This document shows, in pieces, positions 1-7,237 of a DNA stretch of 64,000 nt (position 1 is its first letter; the number at the start of each line of letters is the position of its first letter). A model generated the notes under the pieces. The model ran no database searches. It was given only the letters and a program-made list of their open reading frames with translations, and was not told the origin of the DNA. The stretch is from Kribbella sp. NBC_01245. Lineage in GTDB: Bacteria > Actinomycetota > Actinomycetes > Propionibacteriales > Kribbellaceae. The position numbers and the translations under genes are program-made. The stretch lies in assembly GCF_036226525.1 (NCBI RefSeq), contig NZ_CP108487.1, positions 3,224,001-3,288,000 on the forward strand, given 5' to 3'.

Positions 1-5
1 TACTA

Positions 6-34
6 TTGGCCGTTGCGTCCATGCAACGTATAAC
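6..34 (+). promoter_or_regulatory. Candidate promoter of the transfer operon
   Basis: TTGGCC (6-11) and TATAAC (29-34) are separated by 17 bp and precede the gene at 87. The -35 box abuts operator O1 and the -10 box lies between operators O1 and O2, a layout expected for a repressed promoter. The assignment is by eye only. Confidence 0.4.
11..28. promoter_or_regulatory. Operator O1, CGTTGC-N6-GCAACG palindrome
   Basis: The 18-bp site CGTTGCGTCCATGCAACG is a palindrome with 6-bp arms and a 6-bp spacer. It is the exact reverse complement of the site at 46-63, and a third near-identical copy lies at the promoter of the XRE gene (5970-5987). Binding by the XRE repressor encoded at 6030 is inferred. 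Confidence 0.65.
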
Positions 35-45
35 TAAGTACAGAG

Positions 46-63
46 CGTTGCATGGACGCAACG
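46..63. promoter_or_regulatory. Operator O2, CGTTGC-N6-GCAACG palindrome
   Basis: CGTTGCATGGACGCAACG is the exact reverse complement of O1 at 11-28, with centres 35 bp apart, so the two sites bracket the likely -10 box of the transfer operon. The site ends 23 bp before the first start codon (87). Confidence 0.65.
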
Positions 64-86
64 ATAAATAGAAAGGAGGGAAGATT

Positions 87-323
87 ATGAGTAACAAGAA
101 TTCACGCGGCAGCCGGAGACCGGCTGGCCGGGAACGTCGCCTCTCCATCCGAGCGGTGCGCCGCAATGAGCCAGATATGCGGAAACTCGGGCGTGCTCTC
201 ATTGAACTCGCGATGGCTCAGGCCGAAGCAGAGGCGGAAGCCGAGAATGGGCGCACTTCGGACTCCACCACTCCATCTGAGCTATCCCGCAGCGCCGAGG
301 CCTCAGGAGTAGCCGATGACTAG
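87..323 (+). CDS. Small hypothetical protein, first gene of the transfer operon
   Basis: This 78-residue protein is not recognised. It starts at an ATG preceded by a strong ribosome binding site (AAAGGAGGG). The N-terminal 30 residues are very basic (many Arg), the middle has an acidic alanine-glutamate run (AEAEAEAE near residues 46-54), and the tail is Ser/Thr rich, so it may be a small accessory or DNA-contacting protein. It overlaps the coupling-protein gene by 8 bp, which implies translational coupling and a role in transfer. Transcription probably starts at the operator-flanked promoter just upstream. No enzymatic motif is visible. Confidence 0.6.
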   Translation: MSNKNSRGSRRPAGRERRLSIRAVRRNEPDMRKLGRALIELAMAQAEAEAEAENGRTSDSTTPSELSRSAEASGVADD

Positions 324-2469
324 AGGCCGCAAACTTGACGAACTCATCTGGCTGCAACTTCACTTCCAGCGGCCCGTGCTACCTGCCACCGTCCTCGAAC
401 TCCTTCACCTGTGGAGCGGTGACCCTCGCAATCCACGGCTCGTACTGGAGGTTCGGTCCTGCCTGACGACACAGTACTTACTAGGTGTCCCGCGCAGGGC
501 TGAAAGCTCTGTCGCCGCCATGGTGAAGCAGACGATCCGCGGGACGCAGATCACCACTAAGGACGTGTATCGGCCCGAAGTCAGTCACGCCGCAGCTCTA
601 CGGATCAGCAGCCGAACGAGGGCACTTCGCACCGGCGATCCAGAAGCATCGACCCGCGCGATTCTGGCTGCTCTGCACCGTGTCTTCGGTACTGAGCACG
701 CCGTGATTCAGATCGTGCTCGGGCCTCGTAAAGCCGCTCGTGTTGTCCCGGCTCGGCCGATGTCGAGGTCAGCTGGGATCTTCGGCCCTGCGCCGGCAGG
801 TCACGCAGACAGCGAAGGTCGCAGCGCTCAGCGCACCAAGGAAAGCGAATCTGGCTTCGACTGCGTGATCCGCTTCGGTGTCAACGCTGCCTCACCTCAG
901 CGTCGCCGTTCCCTGATGGCTGGCCTCCTCACCGCTGCGCGAACACTCGACGCACCTGGCACCCATCTGCGCCTCGTCCCGGATCGGGCACGCAGACTCA
1001 ACGCCGGATTGAGTCCGTGGTGGTGGCCAATGGCTCTCAACAGCTCGGAGCTCCGCGGCCTCATCGCATGGCCGATCGGGGAATCTGATCTCCCTGGAGT
1101 ACCGGGAATTCATCCCCGTCTACTGCCTCCATCCGACCTACTCTCAGCGACACCAGACCTTGTCGTGACCGAAGCAACCGCACCAGGACACACGCGGGCA
1201 ATCGGCCTCGACGTCGGCGCATCACTCCGACATACATGGATCCTCGGGCCGAATGGAACGGGAAAATCCACGCTTCTCGGCAATTTGATCATTCAAAACA
1301 TCGAGGCAGGACGCGGAACAATTGTCATAGAGCCCAAAGGCGATCTGGTAAATGATGTCTTATCGCGTATCGGTCGAAACCGCTGGAACGACGTGATCGT
1401 GCTGGATCCCACCGACGAAGCACCACTTGGGCTGAACCCACTGGCCGGCACCGGGGCGCCAGAGAGCCGTGTGGAAGGACTGCTGAGCGTCTTCCGCTCG
1501 CTGTACGGGGACTCGCTGGGCGTCCGCAGCCAAGACATCCTGCACGCCGCCCTGCTAACCCTGGCAAGACGTGGCGATGCCAGCCTCGCCATGGTGCCGC
1601 TGCTGCTCACCAACACCGGCTTTCGCCGTTCCGTCGTTCGCCAGGTAGCGGCAGCTGACCCGATCGCCCTTGGCCCGTTCTGGGAATGGTACGAATCGAT
1701 GTCGGACGAGAACCGCGCCAACGTCATCGCACCGCTTCAGAACAAGCTACGGCCACTCCTGATTAACCCAGGGCTTCGGGCTGTCGTCGGACAGCGGAAA
1801 CCACGGATCACGATGAACGAGGTCCTGTCCGGCAGCAAGATTCTGCTCGTCCCGCTCCGGAAGCAGGTCATTGGAGCCGAAGCCGCCCGCCTGACAGGTT
1901 CGCTCGTCGTTGCCGAGTTGTGGCACGCAATCCAACGTCGGGTTGCCCTCCCGCAGAACCAGCGTCCACCCATCCTGGCTGTCATCGATGAGGTCCAGGA
2001 CTACATCTCAACGTCCACCGACCTCGCAGATGCACTTGCCCAAGCGCGGGGCATGGGGGCCGGATTCATCCTGGCCCACCAGTACGCCGGACAGCTCTCG
2101 CCTGGCCTCCGCGCCGGCTTCCTGGGCAACATTCGCTCGAGGATCCTGTTCTCGCTCGCCCACGACGACGCAACCCTTCTCGCCAAGGGGCACCCCGAGA
2201 TCACCGCAGACGATCTGACCGCGCTCCCCGCCTTCAACGTCTACGCCAGCCTCGCCACCAAGGACGGGCAAACCACGCCGTACGCGGCGGGCCGCACCTT
2301 CCCACTCACACCAGCCATCAACGACCCCGAAGTCCTCATCAAGCGCAGCCGTCAGCAGTTCGGCCGCTCGCTGGATGACGTCGAACAAGATCTGGCCGAA
2401 CTTGCTCAAACCGGACTTGATCCGGCTGAGACCAGCGGGCAGAGCGGACGCAAAAGGAGGTCAGCATGA
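316..2469 (+). CDS. TraD/TraG-type conjugative coupling ATPase
   Basis: This 717-residue protein looks like a type IV coupling protein, the ATPase that hands the DNA-relaxase complex to the conjugation channel. A Walker A motif (GPNGTGKST) lies near residues 311-319 and a Walker B (VIDEVQDY) near 556-563. The C-terminal half matches the TraM-recognition/TraG-D domain seen in actinobacterial and Gram-positive elements (ARGMGAGFILAHQY following Walker B). No clear N-terminal membrane helices are seen, so membrane contact may depend on a partner encoded upstream of the window. The gene overlaps the previous one by 8 bp and the next by 4 bp (ATGA), so it is part of a tight operon. It could also be described as a HerA/VirD4-like ATPase, but the context favours conjugation. 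Confidence 0.8.
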   Translation: MTRGRKLDELIWLQLHFQRPVLPATVLELLHLWSGDPRNPRLVLEVRSCLTTQYLLGVPRRAESSVAAMVKQTIRGTQITTKDVYRPEVSHAAALRISSRTRALRTGDPEASTRAILAALHRVFGTEHAVIQIVLGPRKAARVVPARPMSRSAGIFGPAPAGHADSEGRSAQRTKESESGFDCVIRFGVNAASPQRRRSLMAGLLTAARTLDAPGTHLRLVPDRARRLNAGLSPWWWPMALNSSELRGLIAWPIGESDLPGVPGIHPRLLPPSDLLSATPDLVVTEATAPGHTRAIGLDVGASLRHTWILGPNGTGKSTLLGNLIIQNIEAGRGTIVIEPKGDLVNDVLSRIGRNRWNDVIVLDPTDEAPLGLNPLAGTGAPESRVEGLLSVFRSLYGDSLGVRSQDILHAALLTLARRGDASLAMVPLLLTNTGFRRSVVRQVAAADPIALGPFWEWYESMSDENRANVIAPLQNKLRPLLINPGLRAVVGQRKPRITMNEVLSGSKILLVPLRKQVIGAEAARLTGSLVVAELWHAIQRRVALPQNQRPPILAVIDEVQDYISTSTDLADALAQARGMGAGFILAHQYAGQLSPGLRAGFLGNIRSRILFSLAHDDATLLAKGHPEITADDLTALPAFNVYASLATKDGQTTPYAAGRTFPLTPAINDPEVLIKRSRQQFGRSLDDVEQDLAELAQTGLDPAETSGQSGRKRRSA

Positions 2470-3422
2470 GCGCCACTCAGGAAGGGCCAGACCGTCCGAT
2501 CGACCGTCCGATCGCCTCAGCGAACACCACAGAACCTCGCAGGTCAGGACCGACGAACCGCTCATTAGCGGCCGGGAATAGTTCATCCACCTCTAGTGAT
2601 CTCCTACCCGCCACCCACCCCAACAAGCGAACCGGCCGACGTGTCCTCGCCAGTCTCCGGAACAGCGTAAGTACTCGTGATCTCGAAATTTTGAAATCGA
2701 TCTCGACTCATCGACTCCTTACCTCAAAGCACATCGAACGGCTTCACTTCATCGGACATGGTTCAGCGCTGGCTGCCACGCGCAGCGCCAACCGAGTCCT
2801 GCGACGGTTGGACAAACTCCAGCTGATAGTCCACCTCGATCGCCGCGTTGGCGGCATCCACGCCGGATCGAGCAGCTATGTCTGGCAACTCGGCCCGGCC
2901 GGTGACCGGCTCCTGCAAACCGACGCCGGTAACGGGGCACGTCGACGCCAACGAGAACCTTCCGTCCGACTCCTCGAACACACGTTGGCTGTCGCCGACG
3001 CCCACGTAGCGCTCGCCAACGCAGCCCACGGCCATGCTCTGGAACTCGTTACCGTCCAGATCGAACCTGGTAGCTGGCGCTACTTCCCCGGACCTGGCGG
3101 CGCCCGGCGACTCCTTCGCCCCGACCTCGCGGTCGTTACTGCCCAGGGCGACTACGAAGACCATTGGTTTCTCGAGGTCGATCTAGGTAGCGAACACCCA
3201 CCGACGGTCGTCCGCAAATGCCAGCTCTACGAGGATTACCGCCGAAGCGGGATTGAACAAGATGCCCACGATGTGTTTCCCCGCGTCCTCTGGGTAGTCC
3301 CCAACCAGCTGCGGGCAGACAAGCTGTCAGCCGCGATCCGCAGCGCTCGTCTCGACAAGGATCTGTTCCACGTCGTCACCATGGATCAGCTCGTCCCCAT
3401 CGTGATCGGGGGTGCAGCATGA
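2466..3422 (+). CDS. Replication-relaxation family protein
   Basis: The 318-residue product resembles the replication-relaxation (Replic_Relax) family found on actinobacterial and firmicute conjugative elements. After a polar, Pro/Ser/Arg-rich leader of about 60 residues comes a winged-helix-like segment (RDLEILKSISTHRLLTSKHI), then a C-terminal part with conserved-looking RPDLAVV and FLEVDLGSE stretches that recall a nuclease-like fold. These proteins are thought to help start rolling-circle or conjugative replication, acting on the origin with the coupling protein; the exact activity is not established. The start overlaps the coupling gene (ATGA), and the stop overlaps the methyltransferase start by 4 bp. 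The family call rests on the wHTH segment and the context. Confidence 0.7.
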   Translation: MSATQEGPDRPIDRPIASANTTEPRRSGPTNRSLAAGNSSSTSSDLLPATHPNKRTGRRVLASLRNSVSTRDLEILKSISTHRLLTSKHIERLHFIGHGSALAATRSANRVLRRLDKLQLIVHLDRRVGGIHAGSSSYVWQLGPAGDRLLQTDAGNGARRRQREPSVRLLEHTLAVADAHVALANAAHGHALELVTVQIEPGSWRYFPGPGGARRLLRPDLAVVTAQGDYEDHWFLEVDLGSEHPPTVVRKCQLYEDYRRSGIEQDAHDVFPRVLWVVPNQLRADKLSAAIRSARLDKDLFHVVTMDQLVPIVIGGAA

Positions 3423-4426
3423 GCAAGGGACCTCGAAACCACATCCTGGTCGGTGACGCGTTAGAGCAGCTCCGTCAGCTCCCGAGTGAATCTGTCGACA
3501 TGGCGCTTACTTCCCCTCCATATTTCAACTTGAGGCACTACCAAGTTGAAGGCCAGCTCGGACAAGAAGCCACCATTCAGGAGTGGGTCAGCAATCTCAC
3601 CGCAGTTGCCGCCGAAGTCCGCCGAGTTCTCACGCCGACGGGCAGCTTCTGGCTCAACGTGGCGGATCGGTACTCGATCCACGACCGTGAGGGCTCACCA
3701 AGGAAGAGTCTGCTCCTGGGGCCGGCGCGGTTGTCAGCGGCGCTTGCGGCAGACGGATGGTTGGTACGAAATCAGATCATCTGGAGCAAGACCAACCCCA
3801 TGCCGAGTAGCGTGCCGGACCGATTGACCACTACCTACGAAGTCGTCTTCCTGCTCACCAAGCAGCGCAGCTACTTCTTCGACCTGGACTCGATCCGCGT
3901 GCCGCATCGCAGTAAGCCGACCACCCCGCAGGCATCTGCCAAGGACTCCATCCCAAGCGAGTGGCGGGCTCGCAGTACCGACAACATCCGCGGCCTGGTG
4001 GCGCTCAAACAGGCGGGCATCGTCGGGCATCCCTTTGGCGGCAATCCTGGTGACGTGTGGCGGCTGGCAACCAGCTCCTACCGGGGCGCCCACTTCGCCA
4101 CCTTTCCCGAGCGGCTAGCCGAACGGGCCGTCCTTGCCGGCAGTCCGGAAGCTCGCTGCTCCAACTGCCTGAAACCACACAAACGCGTTACGAGACGACT
4201 CGGAGCTACAGCAATCCGCGGGGCACTCCTGGCGACCTGCACCTGTGAGGCACCGAGCGAACCGGCCATCGTGCTCGATCCGTTCATGGGTGCTGGCACG
4301 ACTGCCGTTGCTGCGGAGAAGCACGGCCGGGACTGGCTCGGCATCGAGCTCAACCCGGACTTTGCCCAACTCGCGACTGACCGGGTCGCCGCGGCCCGAC
4401 CCACGCCGGAGAGCACGGCCGCATGA
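3419..4426 (+). CDS. Orphan DNA methyltransferase (N4-cytosine or N6-adenine, beta class)
   Basis: The 335-residue protein is an S-adenosylmethionine-dependent DNA amino-methyltransferase. Catalytic motif IV (TSPPY, residues 31-35) precedes the SAM-binding motif I (DPFMGAGTT, near residue 285), the order of the beta class. A small Cys cluster (CSNC ... CTC, about residues 246-272) could bind zinc. No restriction endonuclease gene lies next to it, so it is probably an orphan methylase that marks the element's DNA and protects it from the host or recipient. Its place between the transfer genes and ardA supports that protective role. The TSPPY form fits N4-cytosine as well as N6-adenine enzymes, so target base and site cannot be told from sequence alone. 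Confidence 0.8.
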   Translation: MSKGPRNHILVGDALEQLRQLPSESVDMALTSPPYFNLRHYQVEGQLGQEATIQEWVSNLTAVAAEVRRVLTPTGSFWLNVADRYSIHDREGSPRKSLLLGPARLSAALAADGWLVRNQIIWSKTNPMPSSVPDRLTTTYEVVFLLTKQRSYFFDLDSIRVPHRSKPTTPQASAKDSIPSEWRARSTDNIRGLVALKQAGIVGHPFGGNPGDVWRLATSSYRGAHFATFPERLAERAVLAGSPEARCSNCLKPHKRVTRRLGATAIRGALLATCTCEAPSEPAIVLDPFMGAGTTAVAAEKHGRDWLGIELNPDFAQLATDRVAAARPTPESTAA

Positions 4427-4471
4427 CGGCCAGCTCTCCCCGAACCAACCACAAACACGAAAGGAGGTGAC

Positions 4472-5287
4472 ATGAGTGAACGTCCCCCACAACCAAACCA
4501 AGAAGGCGGCGTCAACAGCTACGGCACGGACGACCCCGAGAGGCAAGCCCAGATCGAGGCGGCCCGCACCGCGGCAGCCGAGGAGCGGCGAGCCAACCGG
4601 GAGAAGTTGGAGCGCTATGTCGGCTACGGCCTCAACGAAGAAGACGCCACCGCGCTCATCGAGCACGAAGAGATGCTGGCAGCTCGTCGGGACGCTCTCG
4701 CGGCCGGCGAACCTGAACAGGGTGAAGCCGACAAACGCATCCGACCCCGCATCTACGTCCGATCGCTCGTCGACCACACCGAGGGCCATGACGTCGGCGA
4801 CTGGATCGACGCCAGCCAGGACCTCGAGGACATCCAGGCGGATATCCGCAAGATCCTTTCCCACTCGCTCCACGCCCATTGGACCGGACAACCGGCCGAA
4901 GAGTGGGCCATCCACGACCAAGACGGCTTCGGCTCCGTACTGCTGCACGAGTACGAATCGCTCGACGTGGTGTGCTCCCTCGGCAAGGGCATCGCCGCAC
5001 ACGGCCTAGCCTTCTCCGCCTGGGCGGAGATCAACGACAACCGCGACGTCTACACGCTCGAACGCTTTGAGACCGCCTACTTCGGCGACTACGAGAGCCG
5101 CGAGGCATACGCCCAACACATCGTCGACGAACTGAACGGCGACGACGAACTCGCAAAACTCCCCGACTGGCTCCGCGATGTCGTCCGCATCGACTTTGAG
5201 CACATGGTGCACGAGATGGAGACCAGCGGTGAGGTTCGCTTCGCCGACCATCCTGGCGGCGTCTGGGTCTTCAACGGCCGGGTCTGA
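4472..5287 (+). CDS. ardA: ArdA antirestriction protein with N-terminal extension
   Basis: ArdA proteins are acidic DNA mimics that block type I restriction enzymes during entry of conjugative DNA. The ArdA fold begins near residue 92 (RIYVRSLVDHTEG, then GDWIDA) and runs to the end of the 271-residue protein; the acidic character is strong throughout (for example NGDDEL, NEEDAT). About 90 residues at the N-terminus are extra relative to a typical ArdA of roughly 165-180 residues and contain a charged helical stretch (residues 25-48). The start is preceded by AAAGGAGG. It lies downstream of the orphan methyltransferase, making an antirestriction pair, and upstream of a long hairpin at 5350-5391. 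Confidence 0.85.
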   Translation: MSERPPQPNQEGGVNSYGTDDPERQAQIEAARTAAAEERRANREKLERYVGYGLNEEDATALIEHEEMLAARRDALAAGEPEQGEADKRIRPRIYVRSLVDHTEGHDVGDWIDASQDLEDIQADIRKILSHSLHAHWTGQPAEEWAIHDQDGFGSVLLHEYESLDVVCSLGKGIAAHGLAFSAWAEINDNRDVYTLERFETAYFGDYESREAYAQHIVDELNGDDELAKLPDWLRDVVRIDFEHMVHEMETSGEVRFADHPGGVWVFNGRV

Positions 5288-5349
5288 GCGAACCCAACTG
5301 CACTTTGACAACTCGAAACGGAATCCGACGCCGACGCCTCGTCGGTGCC

Positions 5350-5391
5350 GTGCAGCCGTCCTTGTCATCCATCAGGGATGGCCGGCTGCAC
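5350..5391 (+). terminator. Hairpin between ardA and the next small gene
   Basis: GTGCAGCC (5350-5357) pairs with GGCTGCAC (5384-5391), and CATCC (5366-5370) pairs with GGATG (5376-5380) inside. There is no T-tract, so it may be an attenuator, an RNA-processing site or a weak terminator. Confidence 0.4.
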
Positions 5392-5414
5392 CAACACTGA
5401 GGAGGGACCTCGCC

Positions 5415-5795
5415 ATGAGCGATGTCACCGGCCCACCCGGTAGTTACAAGACCATCGGGGTCAGGCTGAACAACGGTCTGCACTCGCAGGTCACCATGAT
5501 GGCCAAGCTCGACGGCCTGTCGCTTCAGGACGCACTTGTCCGCGGAGCGGCGTTGTACGTCGAGAAGAAGCAGGCCGAGCCGGACTTCAAGGATCGGGTT
5601 GCTGCCGAGCTCAAGAAGATTGAGCAAGAAGCCGCCGACCGGCGCGGCGCGATCGAATCGCTGTTTGGGTCAGACACTCAGGCAAACGAAGCGCGCGTTA
5701 GCGATGGCGACACCGCTCCCGAAGCGGACGCCACCGACGACGCCGAGGCAACACCCACCAAGACGACCACCAGGTCGCCCCGCGCGAAGAGCTAA
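5415..5795 (+). CDS. Small hypothetical protein, possible ribbon-helix-helix-like
   Basis: The 126-residue product starts at an ATG 4 bp after a GGAGGGACCT ribosome site. The N-terminal half (residues 10-45, IGVRLNNGLHSQVTMMAKLDGLSLQDALVRGA written in part as IGVRLNNGLHSQVTMM) has the strand-helix-helix look of MetJ/Arc-type or toprim-partner proteins that bind DNA. The middle is a charged helix (KDRVAAELKKIEQEAADRR) and the tail is Thr/Ala/Asp-rich and probably disordered. It closes the left-hand operon and is followed by a strong terminator at 5856. The function is unknown; an accessory DNA-binding or partition-like role is a guess. Confidence 0.55.
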   Translation: MSDVTGPPGSYKTIGVRLNNGLHSQVTMMAKLDGLSLQDALVRGAALYVEKKQAEPDFKDRVAAELKKIEQEAADRRGAIESLFGSDTQANEARVSDGDTAPEADATDDAEATPTKTTTRSPRAKS

Positions 5796-5855
5796 CACCC
5801 TTCGCGCAAGTCACCGTCGCCGCTCCCCTACGGGTCGAGCGAGTGACCACCACCA

Positions 5856-5897
5856 CGGGTGGGAGGCAGGAGCGCCAACGCGCCCGCCTCCCACCCG
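5856..5897 (+). terminator. Terminator of the element's transfer operon
   Basis: A perfect 12-bp stem, CGGGTGGGAGGC (5856-5867) with GCCTCCCACCCG (5886-5897), lies 60 bp after the last gene of the operon. No long T-tract follows, as is common in actinobacteria. Confidence 0.7.
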
Positions 5898-5969
5898 CTA
5901 ATCCACCAAGAATATTTGGTAGGAAAGGCTGTCCTATTAATAAGGATATGTTGTAGAAAGTGCTCATTT

Positions 5970-5987
5970 CGTTGCATCAACGCAACG
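5970..5987. promoter_or_regulatory. Operator O3 overlapping the repressor promoter
   Basis: CGTTGCATCAACGCAACG differs from operator O2 (46-63) at two spacer positions only. It lies 43 bp upstream of the XRE gene. TTGCAT (5972-5977) inside it and GATAAT (5995-6000), 17 bp apart, make a good sigma-70-type promoter, so a repressor bound here would shut off its own gene. Confidence 0.65.
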
Positions 5988-6000
5988 ATAAGCGGATAAT
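5972..6000 (+). promoter_or_regulatory. Promoter of the XRE/ImmA operon
   Basis: The -35 box TTGCAT (5972-5977), a 17-bp spacer and the -10 box GATAAT (5995-6000) precede the gene at 6030. The -35 box lies within operator O3, which suggests autorepression. Confidence 0.6.
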
Positions 6001-6029
6001 AAGGGAAAGGTAAATATTGGAGAGATCAA

Positions 6030-6416
6030 ATGACACCGGAACAACAGCGAGCACTATCTAGCACGATCAAGGAAGCACGTTTAGCGCGAGGTTACTCGGC
6101 TAGCGAACTTGCCCGCCGGTCAGGGCTGACTCCAAGCACGATCACCCGTATCGAAGCGTCACAGTTGCAGCATCCACCCCAAGCGGAGAATCTGATAGCA
6201 ATTGCCCACGCTCTCGATATCCCTGCAGGCGACTTGTTCGGCGCCCTAGATTGGCTTGAGGAAAACGAACTTCCGAGCTTCACACCATATCTCCGCGCTC
6301 GGTACGGCAAACTATCGCCCGAAGACTTCGCGGAACTCAACGCGACCTTCGCCCGTATCGCCAAACGCACCGGATACGACGCCAACGGGCCAAAGCGGGG
6401 AGAAGACGAAACCTAA
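6030..6416 (+). CDS. XRE-family (Cro/CI) repressor, ImmR-like
   Basis: The 128-residue protein has an N-terminal helix-turn-helix of the XRE type (residues about 9-60: IKEARLARGYSASELARRSG, then TPSTITRIE). The C-terminal half is a short helical region that could serve dimerisation or contact with the protease. It is followed by an ImmA/IrrE-type metalloprotease gene, the pairing known from ICEBs1 and related elements, where ImmR represses transfer genes and ImmA cleaves it after DNA damage. Palindromes matching its own promoter and the transfer promoter (5970, 11, 46) are the probable operators. The start is supported by GGAGAG upstream. Confidence 0.8.
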   Translation: MTPEQQRALSSTIKEARLARGYSASELARRSGLTPSTITRIEASQLQHPPQAENLIAIAHALDIPAGDLFGALDWLEENELPSFTPYLRARYGKLSPEDFAELNATFARIAKRTGYDANGPKRGEDET

Positions 6417-6467
6417 TCCCACGCATCCGAATACAGACGATCAACTACTAACCGAAAGGGGGGAAGC

Positions 6468-7112
6468 ATGAATTACACAAAACCAATCGAGACAAGGAGC
6501 GTACTGGCCGCCCTCCGATCCGTCATACCAGCCCGTACCGTCAGCCTCAGTGAGGCCAAACGCATCGCTGAACTCCAAGCGAGTAAGTTCCTCGCGCTAT
6601 TCGAGATCACCGAAGGCTCAGTACCGAGCGAAATCGTCAGCGAGTTGCCCCGCGTGCAAGTGATCTACGAAGCGCTACCGGTCAGCGGCACCAGCCATTG
6701 GAACGGTACGCACTGGATCATCGCCCTCAACAATCGTGAGAGCTCGCGTCGACAGCGCTTCACGCTGATGCACGAGTTCAAGCACATCCTCGATCATGGT
6801 CGCACCCATCTGCTTTACACCGGCGACCACCTCCACACCGCGAGCGAACAGGCCGAACTCGTGGCCAACTACTTCGCCGGCTGCGTCCTGCTGCCGAAAA
6901 GGTTCCTCAAATCAGCCTGGGGTCACGGCATCCAGAGCCCTTTCAAGCTCGCATACCACTTCGACATCTCGCCTCTTGCAGTCACCGTGCGACTGGCACA
7001 AACCGGCCTCAGCACGATCCACGACAGGTGCGTGCGTCCCGCCACTGACCCCACTTGCCAAGGCCGACCGCTGTATCAACGGTCGCTTCCCACCGAAGGA
7101 ATCTGGCCATGA
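6468..7112 (+). CDS. ImmA/IrrE-type metalloprotease
   Basis: The 214-residue protein carries a zinc-protease signature HEFKH at residues 102-106 (preceded by RFTLM, followed by ILDHG) and a downstream EQAELVANYFAG segment that supplies further zinc-ligand candidates, as in ImmA/IrrE (DUF955) enzymes. The family cleaves a partner XRE repressor and so relieves repression of element genes. Pairing with the XRE gene 51 bp upstream, and a GAAAGGGGGG ribosome site, support this. The stop codon overlaps the start of the next small frame (ATGA at 7109-7112). Confidence 0.8.
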   Translation: MNYTKPIETRSVLAALRSVIPARTVSLSEAKRIAELQASKFLALFEITEGSVPSEIVSELPRVQVIYEALPVSGTSHWNGTHWIIALNNRESSRRQRFTLMHEFKHILDHGRTHLLYTGDHLHTASEQAELVANYFAGCVLLPKRFLKSAWGHGIQSPFKLAYHFDISPLAVTVRLAQTGLSTIHDRCVRPATDPTCQGRPLYQRSLPTEGIWP

Positions 7113-7237
7113 TCGGGTCCATCGAGCCAACCACACGGTGCATGACTCCGCTTGGAACCTCACTCTTGCTATCTCCTCGGTCAGATCCGCAGCCTCAGAC
7201 GAAGCCCCGTCCCTCGATGGAGGAATACACCCGATGA
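7109..7237 (+). CDS. Tiny ORF coupled between the protease and recombinase genes
   Basis: A 42-codon frame starts at the ATG that overlaps the ImmA-type stop (ATGA, 7109-7112), has GAAGGA eight bases upstream, and ends at a TGA overlapping the recombinase start (ATGA, 7234-7237). The predicted peptide begins MIGSIEPTTRCM and has no recognised motif. It may be a real small protein or simply a translational bridge that keeps ribosomes moving to the recombinase. The double overlap is the only evidence that it is translated. Confidence 0.45.
   Translation: MIGSIEPTTRCMTPLGTSLLLSPRSDPQPQTKPRPSMEEYTR

Noticed and set aside
4115..5002. Minus-strand open frame of 295 codons over the methylase and ardA genes
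   Set aside because: Antisense of ArdA and the methylase end; no motif.
6796..7233. Upstream extension of the recombinase frame
   Set aside because: It overlaps the protease gene in another frame, and the ATG at 7234 has a proper ribosome site and precedes the conserved resolvase domain.
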